A model generated the notes under the pieces. That model saw only the letters and a program-made list of their open reading frames with translations, was not told the DNA's origin and made no database searches. Both the position numbers and the translations under genes were made by a program. From Gnetum montanum (taxonomy: Eukaryota > Streptophyta > Gnetopsida > Gnetales > Gnetaceae): a DNA stretch of 64,000 nt. Shown here piece after piece: positions 58,845 through 64,000 of this stretch. The stretch's first letter is position 1, and each line of letters begins with the position of its first letter. The stretch lies in the NCBI GenBank assembly GCA_015680685.1, contig MNCI01023765.1:487973-551972 (forward strand), given 5' to 3'.

Positions 58845-60640
58845 GTCCTAGGTTGGTGAAGTAGTGTCTCCACGAAAGTGACTTCTTGTCATGCATTATG
58901 TAATATTTGTATTCAGCATGTTGGAGGCTAGATGATATTGAGCTAGCCGAGAGGTGGCTGGAATGTTTTGGGAGGTGGAAATTGTTGAGGTAGAAGGTGT
59001 TGCAGATGAAATGATTTGAGAAGGCATTGATGTAGAGGTGTACCCTTGAAGAGGAAATGAAAGTTGAGGATGGTGTTGCACTAGATGACCATGCTAGGGT
59101 TGTGTATGTTGTGGTAATCATTGGTTTATTGCTACCATAGATCCATGTCCCAAATTGGTACTAGAAGGAACATTTTTGGCAATAGCAGTAGGCACGTTTT
59201 TGGTAGCAGAAACAAGCACATTTTTGGTAGCAGTAGAAAAGTGAGGAGAAACAACACCGTGGATGTCCATGTCGCTATAATGTTGAAACATTTCTTTCAT
59301 GAAATTTATGTTACATCAATCAACCACATTTTTTTGCAACATCATAGCACCAATATGCTTTGGAATTTGCACAATATCCCACAAAATACAGTTTTCCCTA
59401 TTTATCTAGCTTTTGTCTTGTTTGTATTGGAATTTGAATGTAGCATGGTGAACCAAAAATTTTCAAATGGGAGATATTGGGTGGATATCCATTCCATAAT
59501 TCATATGGATTTTTATTTTGAATTGATCTTGATGGTGCCCTAGTTAAAATATATATTGATGTTGCACAAGCTTCTGCCCAAAATTTATTCTCCAAACCTC
59601 ACATTTGAAGTAGACACCCTACCATTTCAATGACAGTTCTATTCGTTCTCTCAGCAATGCCATTTTTTTGAGGTGTGAATGATGTGGTTGTTTGATGAAT
59701 AATCCCACTTTTCTTGCAAAATTCATCAAATTCAATTGATAAAAATTCACCACCACGATCTATCCAAATTTTCTTAATTGAATTGCCACTTTGTTTTTCT
59801 ACTTCCACCTTGAATTCTTTAAAAAATTCCAATGTTTGATTTTTAATTTCATAAAATACCCCCAAGTAAATCTTGAAAAATCATCCACTATGATTAACAT
59901 ATATCGATTTTTACCTAGGCTCAATATTTGCATGGGACCATATAAATCCATATGAACTAGATCTAATTTTTCTTGAGATCTATGTTCTTTTCTTGGAAAT
60001 GGTAACCTTTTAATTTTTCCTAGTTGACATATGTCACAATCATGATTATCTAGCAAAGAAAATTTTGGCATACCTCTTATAATTTCTCCTTTTTGCATGC
60101 AGTCCATTGAGCCAAAGTTGACATGTCCTAATTGAGCATGCCATAACCATGCTATGTCTTCAATGATAGTGAGACAATGAACATCCTTCTGGATCTGTAA
60201 CTTGTACATATAATTCTTGCTTATTGGGATAATTGCAATACCTTTATCATCATCAACCTTAGAAATTTTACAAACATCTTTTTCAAATTCAACACGATAC
60301 CCATTGTGACATAATTTCCCCACACTTAATAAATTCTTTGAAAGATCTAGAACAAAATAGATCTAGGAAATAACATATTTGTTACTTGAGTTGTTGTGAA
60401 GGCAAGTGATCCAATCCCGACAATGGTTAACTTATTTCCATTACCTATGGTTACCTTTCCATCATATTTTTCCAAGCTTGAGAATAATTTCTTATTCCAT
60501 GTCATGTGATTGCTACACCCACGATCAACATACCAAATGTTGTTGTTGCTGCTAGAATCTGGTACCTTTGTAGAGATCAAGATTTGATCTTCCTCCTTTT
60601 TAGTATAAAATAATTTCTCACCTTTTTTTTTGATCTTCAT
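58845..60640 (-). pseudogene. G protease and integrase
   Basis: Protease is at 60640-60347, with the active-site triplet as DRG (WYVDRGCSNHM) where DSG is usual, so it is inactive as read. Integrase: the HHCC finger in LWHAQLGHVNF...CDICQLGK (about 60150-60010), first Asp in HMDLYGPM near 59960, second Asp in DRGGEF near 59755, catalytic Glu in KNGIAERTNR near 59650. The C-terminal region follows to about 59400. 59400-58845 is the poorly conserved integrase-RT linker. One frameshift lies near 59820 between the open stretches. Confidence 0.85.
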
Positions 60641-61529
60641 GTTCTAAAATTTTTTCTTTTCCCTTCTTTTCATACTTCTTCCTTGACCAACATTCAAGAG
60701 TATTGTGGGTGTTGGTACCATAGAAAGCACAATGCTTACCTTCCTTTGATTGATTTGATCTTCCATGACCATGACCTTTGCATCTACCATGACTACGTCC
60801 ACATCCTCTAAACAAGGATCCACTTGAGGATCTTTGATGTTGATTTTGATTTTGATTGGATGTCCTTTGAAATTGTGCTTAAAATGCATTTGCTGTTGAA
60901 TCCTTATGTTCAGCAATTCTTTGCTCATATGTTCTTAAGCTTCCTACGAGCTCAACCATGATCATCTTATCAAGACCTCTTACTTTTTCAATAGCCACAA
61001 TGACTGAATCATATTTCCTGGTTACACTTCGAAGGATCTTTTCAATAGCACACCTTTCCTCAAGTGTTTCTCCACAAGATTCAAGTACATTTCGAACCTG
61101 TTGAAATCGGCTAATGTATTGATCAATATTCTCTAAATCTAGCATGTGCAAAGATTCAAAATATTTTCTTGAAACTTGTAACTTGACAACAGGAACTTTT
61201 AATGATCCCTTGTATGCAATCTCCAGTGCATCCCATGCAACTTTGCTAGTTTGATGCATAACAATTTTGGGAAAGATTATTAGATCTAACCCAGATTGAA
61301 TGATGAATAATGCTTTTGCATCTTTCTTATGAAGCTCCTTAAATTTATTCTTTTCATCTTCCTTCAAGGCTTGAAATGTTTCTTGATCAACATCTTTGAG
61401 TCCCTTTTCAACAAGATCCCAAAGATATTGTGAGATAAAGAATGTCTTCATCTTGATTGCCCAATATTCATAATTCTCTTCGTTGAAGACAAGAATTTGG
61501 AGAGACACGGATCCATGATTTTGGGCCAT
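60641..61529 (-). CDS. G gag polyprotein start (copia-type gag)
   Basis: An open frame of 216 codons from ATG 61529 (MAQNHGSVSLQILVFNEENY...WAIKMKTFFISQYLW) to 60879 matches the plant copia gag layout. It is followed in shifted frames by a basic Gly/Arg-rich segment and a degenerate zinc knuckle (HCAFYGTNTHNTLECW, with the second Cys as Tyr) at about 60750-60700. The ATG sits 34 bases inside the PBS. The gag part is intact as a frame, but the fusion to protease is broken. Confidence 0.8.
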
Positions 61530-61562
61530 CCTGGAGAGATTTTTGTCAAGAATCTAAGCTAA

Positions 61563-61577
61563 CCAGCTCCAATACCA
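61563..61577 (-). promoter_or_regulatory. Primer binding site of G (initiator tRNA-Met type)
   Basis: The minus strand reads TGGTATTGGAGCTGG two bases from the LTR, close to the TGGTATCAGAGC site of plant copia elements that pairs with initiator tRNA-Met. Confidence 0.85.
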
Positions 61578-61579
61578 AA

Positions 61580-61961
61580 TGAAAAATCTAAAGGATCTTG
61601 GATCTACGAACTAAGCTTAAAGGAAATAAAGAACTTTGTTAGAATAAGAACACTCTTGTTAAACTTTCTAACTTCTATATGTCTTCTATATTATTATTTT
61701 TTTCTATTTTTTGAATGAATATGTGCTACTACAATTATATAGGCTTTGATCTCCCAAGAATAGATTTGGAGAGATAAGTATGAATCTTGAAACTCATGGG
61801 GATGATCCTTATCATCATATTCAAGGATCTTCTTAATATGGGATGTGCTAAACATGGATTGGATAAGAATTACATGAATAGGATCTCATATTATTTAAAA
61901 TAGATTAATGGATAAGATCTATCTAATTCTATTGTGGAACATCTAGTCATCATATTCCACA
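61580..61961 (-). repeat. 5' LTR of G
   Basis: 382 bp. Plus-strand start TGAAAAATC, end ATTCCACA, followed by the target duplication CACTA. Confidence 0.92.
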
Positions 61962-61968
61962 CACTATT

Positions 61969-62756
61969 TGATGGGACGCGATATCGCATGGGCTACGATA
62001 TCGCGTACGTGATATCGCGTTCCATTGCCAAGTCTATAAATAAGAGGCGGCTCTCCCTTTGTTTTTCATATAGATCTAGACCCTTAGTGAAACTCTGGTA
62101 GTTTTACCTATCCAGAGATAGAATATTTTCCATGTGCCCACAGTAGGAGCTCCAAAGTGAATGGATCTTTATTCGAGTAAATATTGTACCTGAACATATG
62201 TTTGTGTACAAAAATAAAGACGAACTTATTGGATAAACCTTGCAGTGCATGGAATAGGCTAATTAGGAATTTATTTACTATTATTTATTGTTTTCCATTT
62301 AATTGTTTTATTGATCATTAAATCTCTCTCAACCCTTCTCTCCTAGTTAAGTGCCTCAGTACGACTGCTTCGAGCACGTGCGTTACGCTTGGTGATCCCA
62401 GCAATTATTAGCGTTTGGTAACCAAGGTTGCATTAGTTTAGGGTGTGAATGGTAAGTGGGAATGGATGTTGACACTAAGTTAATTAATACTTAGTTAGTT
62501 AGTTAAAGTTAGTCAATTAGTCTCTTTACCTTTCAGATTATCAGCATAGGAGATACAACCAAAAAGATATAAAAATCATATATCTCAGACTTACTTACCA
62601 TACACTATGAAAACTACAAGTCTAGGAAGACAATGAATAATTAACCTTAAGTGTTCCATGAGGTGTGTGGGCACTTATTCTACGGAGTTCGACCGGATCA
62701 CATGTGTTACACTCGTATTCGTATGGTTGAGTGTAGGGGTACCTCGCCACTCATCA
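61969..62756 (+). repeat. 5' LTR of H (Athila-like)
   Basis: 788 bp, TGATGGGACG...CACTCATCA. The U3 has three GATATC sites, each in a GATATCGC-type context (61980, 61997, 62011), just upstream of TATAAATA at 62035-62042. Confidence 0.88.
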
Positions 62757-62775
62757 TTGGCACCGTTTCCAGAGA
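62757..62775 (+). promoter_or_regulatory. Primer binding site of H
   Basis: TTGGCACCGTTTCCAGAGAC directly after the LTR. It is the best-preserved first half (TGGCACCGTT) among the Athila-like elements here. Confidence 0.75.
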
Positions 62776-62898
62776 CTAAGTGTTTGTGCGCTAAGTAGAA
62801 CATAGGAAATTACTCACATTGTATGGAGCTTAAACGAACCTTTGGGTTAATTAAACAAAAAATTATATAACAGTTAATTAGCACACCGATAAGACACA

Positions 62899-64000
62899 AT
62901 GTCTTCTTCTTCTTCTCATAAGAGCATTACACCACCTAGGGACAATACTAGAGACAGTCGGCAATCTAAAACACATAACCAAAATCAGCTAGTTCCTCAA
63001 CAATATAGGGTGGTATATACTCATCCCGATGAGTATATATCTGATTTTACTTTTATCCTCCATTAGGATGAACAAATGCATTGGAGAGACTTGCAAGGTA
63101 ACATAGTGTTACCTCCAAATTGTGCAGTCCCTAACATGCTCCTTTGTGCTCTAGCACAAATAAGCATGACGGAATTATATGCCAAATACATTGTAGTAGA
63201 TTTTGACACAAGGGATTATCATCCCATAGAAGCACAACATATAAGGGACTCAGGGCAGGAGAGCCATCATACACTGTTGAAGGGCAAAGAGGTCCTGCAT
63301 GTCCTAAGTGAAATTAGAGATGGTGAACCACTTATAATGGGTTCTCTATCGAAAGATGTTCTCCCTCCTAATGAAAGTGAGGAGGTGGGGTATCAGAACC
63401 TATGCTCCATGATACACAACCCTGGTTCTGATCCTTGTGAATGCCAACTGTTCATTGAGGGAACAAAAACACATAACAAGGACAGGCACTTAGATCGTCA
63501 TCATGATCGGGGCCAAAGCCATCGAAGAGAAGGTAAGAAACATCGTCATGAAGATGGTTCTCCTTCTTCTTCCCCTTCATCTCATCATTCATCCTCTCCT
63601 TCCACATTAGGACGCAGTCATAAAGAGCATAATAGAGAGGATAAAGGTAAGAGAAATGAGAGACCTCAATGAGAGAGTCGAAAGAGAGGACGAAGGTAGT
63701 CTAGAGAATCAAGGCATGAAAGAAGGGAAAGTAGGGAACAACGTAGACATCATAGAAGTCATGAAAGAGATGATCATGATGAGCCCCTACTTGCCACCCA
63801 AAGTATGCTAGATATCATGGAGGCAGTGAGAATACCAACAAGGCATCAAAAAGATAGTCGGATCAAGCACTTGACATGAATAAAATCCCACACTTTGAAG
63901 GGGGATACAACGCGGATCCACAAAATCATTTATAGGCATTTCATGATGCCTACACCTTGCAAAACATAGAAATTGAGTGGCAAAAATTGAAGTTGTTTCC
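62899..64000 (+). pseudogene. H gag (partial, runs off the window)
   Basis: ATG 62899 (MSSSSSHKSITPP). The frame is broken by TAG at 63064-63066 and is then open at 63076-63672 with the conserved WRDLQGNIVLPPNCAVPNML. A His/Arg/Ser-rich charged region follows. A frameshift lies near 63670, after which the capsid-like core begins near 63870 (IPHFEGGYNADPQNH). Of the Athila-like gags here it has the longest open frame. Confidence 0.8.

Larger units (their letters stand above)
56836..61961 (-). mobile_element. G: complete Ty1/copia retrotransposon with target site duplication
   Basis: LTRs 56836-57214 and 61580-61961, PBS 61577-61563 and polypurine tract near 57225-57215. The coding order right to left is gag, protease, integrase, RT, RNase H, the Ty1/copia order. 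The flanking CACTA at 56831-56835 and 61962-61966 is a perfect 5-bp target duplication. The two LTRs agree at about nine of ten positions. It sits two bases before the LTR of H, at the F/H junction, so it is the youngest of the three. Confidence 0.93.
61969..64000 (+). mobile_element. H: Athila-like element, 5' end only
   Basis: LTR, PBS and gag as listed; pol lies beyond the window. It appears to have inserted into the RT of F: F stops at 56835 and, once G is removed, the F sequence abuts this LTR. Confidence 0.8.

Noticed and set aside
59121-59543. 140-codon plus-strand frame
   Set aside because: Antisense shadow of the copia G integrase C-terminal region, which is recognisable on the minus strand.
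1-64000. CRISPR array, operon or prokaryotic features
   Set aside because: All regularly repeated stretches are degenerate minisatellites in a plant retrotransposon context.

Overview
The window comes from a land plant with a large, repeat-rich nuclear genome. It holds one conserved plant gene, encoding a five-KH-domain RNA-binding protein, in a sea of old and nested LTR retrotransposons. Short spliced introns and Athila, Tat, chromovirus and copia type elements fit a seed plant. I cannot name the species; a gymnosperm is possible but not shown.

Layout. (1) 1-19812: two tandem Tat-type Ty3/gypsy elements on the + strand (T1 and T2, my labels) that appear to share the middle LTR. Both carry a RT-RNase H-second RNase H-integrase pol. 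T1 also has an intron-containing gene on the opposite strand upstream of pol. (2) 19813-20992: LTR, PBS and the first codons of gag of an Athila-like element E (- strand), cut by the T array. (3) 20997-21410: three tRNA-derived SINE-like copies. (4) about 21850-25620: the KH gene, with a coding sequence in seven exons (655 codons plus stop) and probable introns in both UTRs. (5) 25620-29034: non-coding flank with local duplications. (6) 29035 to about 50700: a long Athila-like element D (- strand), split by a solo LTR (32096-33126) and by a pol-less Athila-like element C (36050-44968, + strand). (7) about 50701-51994: 3' fragment of a chromovirus with a decayed chromodomain (- strand). (8) 51995-56835: Athila-like element F (+ strand), broken inside RT. 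(9) 56836-61961: a complete but dead Ty1/copia element G (- strand) with a perfect 5-bp target duplication CACTA. (10) 61969-64000: 5' LTR, PBS and gag of a further Athila-like element H (+ strand), running off the window.

Most retroelement frames are broken by CAA/CAG/TGG to stop changes, as expected from C-to-T decay of methylated DNA. The KH gene is intact.

The most interesting structure is a 'third gene' carried by these elements. In C (41149-43877, sense) and D (about 31400-29280, sense with D pol) it lies in the env-like position downstream of gag/pol. It has its own TATA box, leader intron and upstream GATATC palindromes like those in the element's own LTR. A similarly built gene, probably a distant homologue, lies antisense and upstream of pol in T1 (3127-1). 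Its promoter position persists in T2 although the gene is gone. The array therefore appears to hold related intron-bearing accessory genes, in opposite orientations, in sister retrotransposon lineages.
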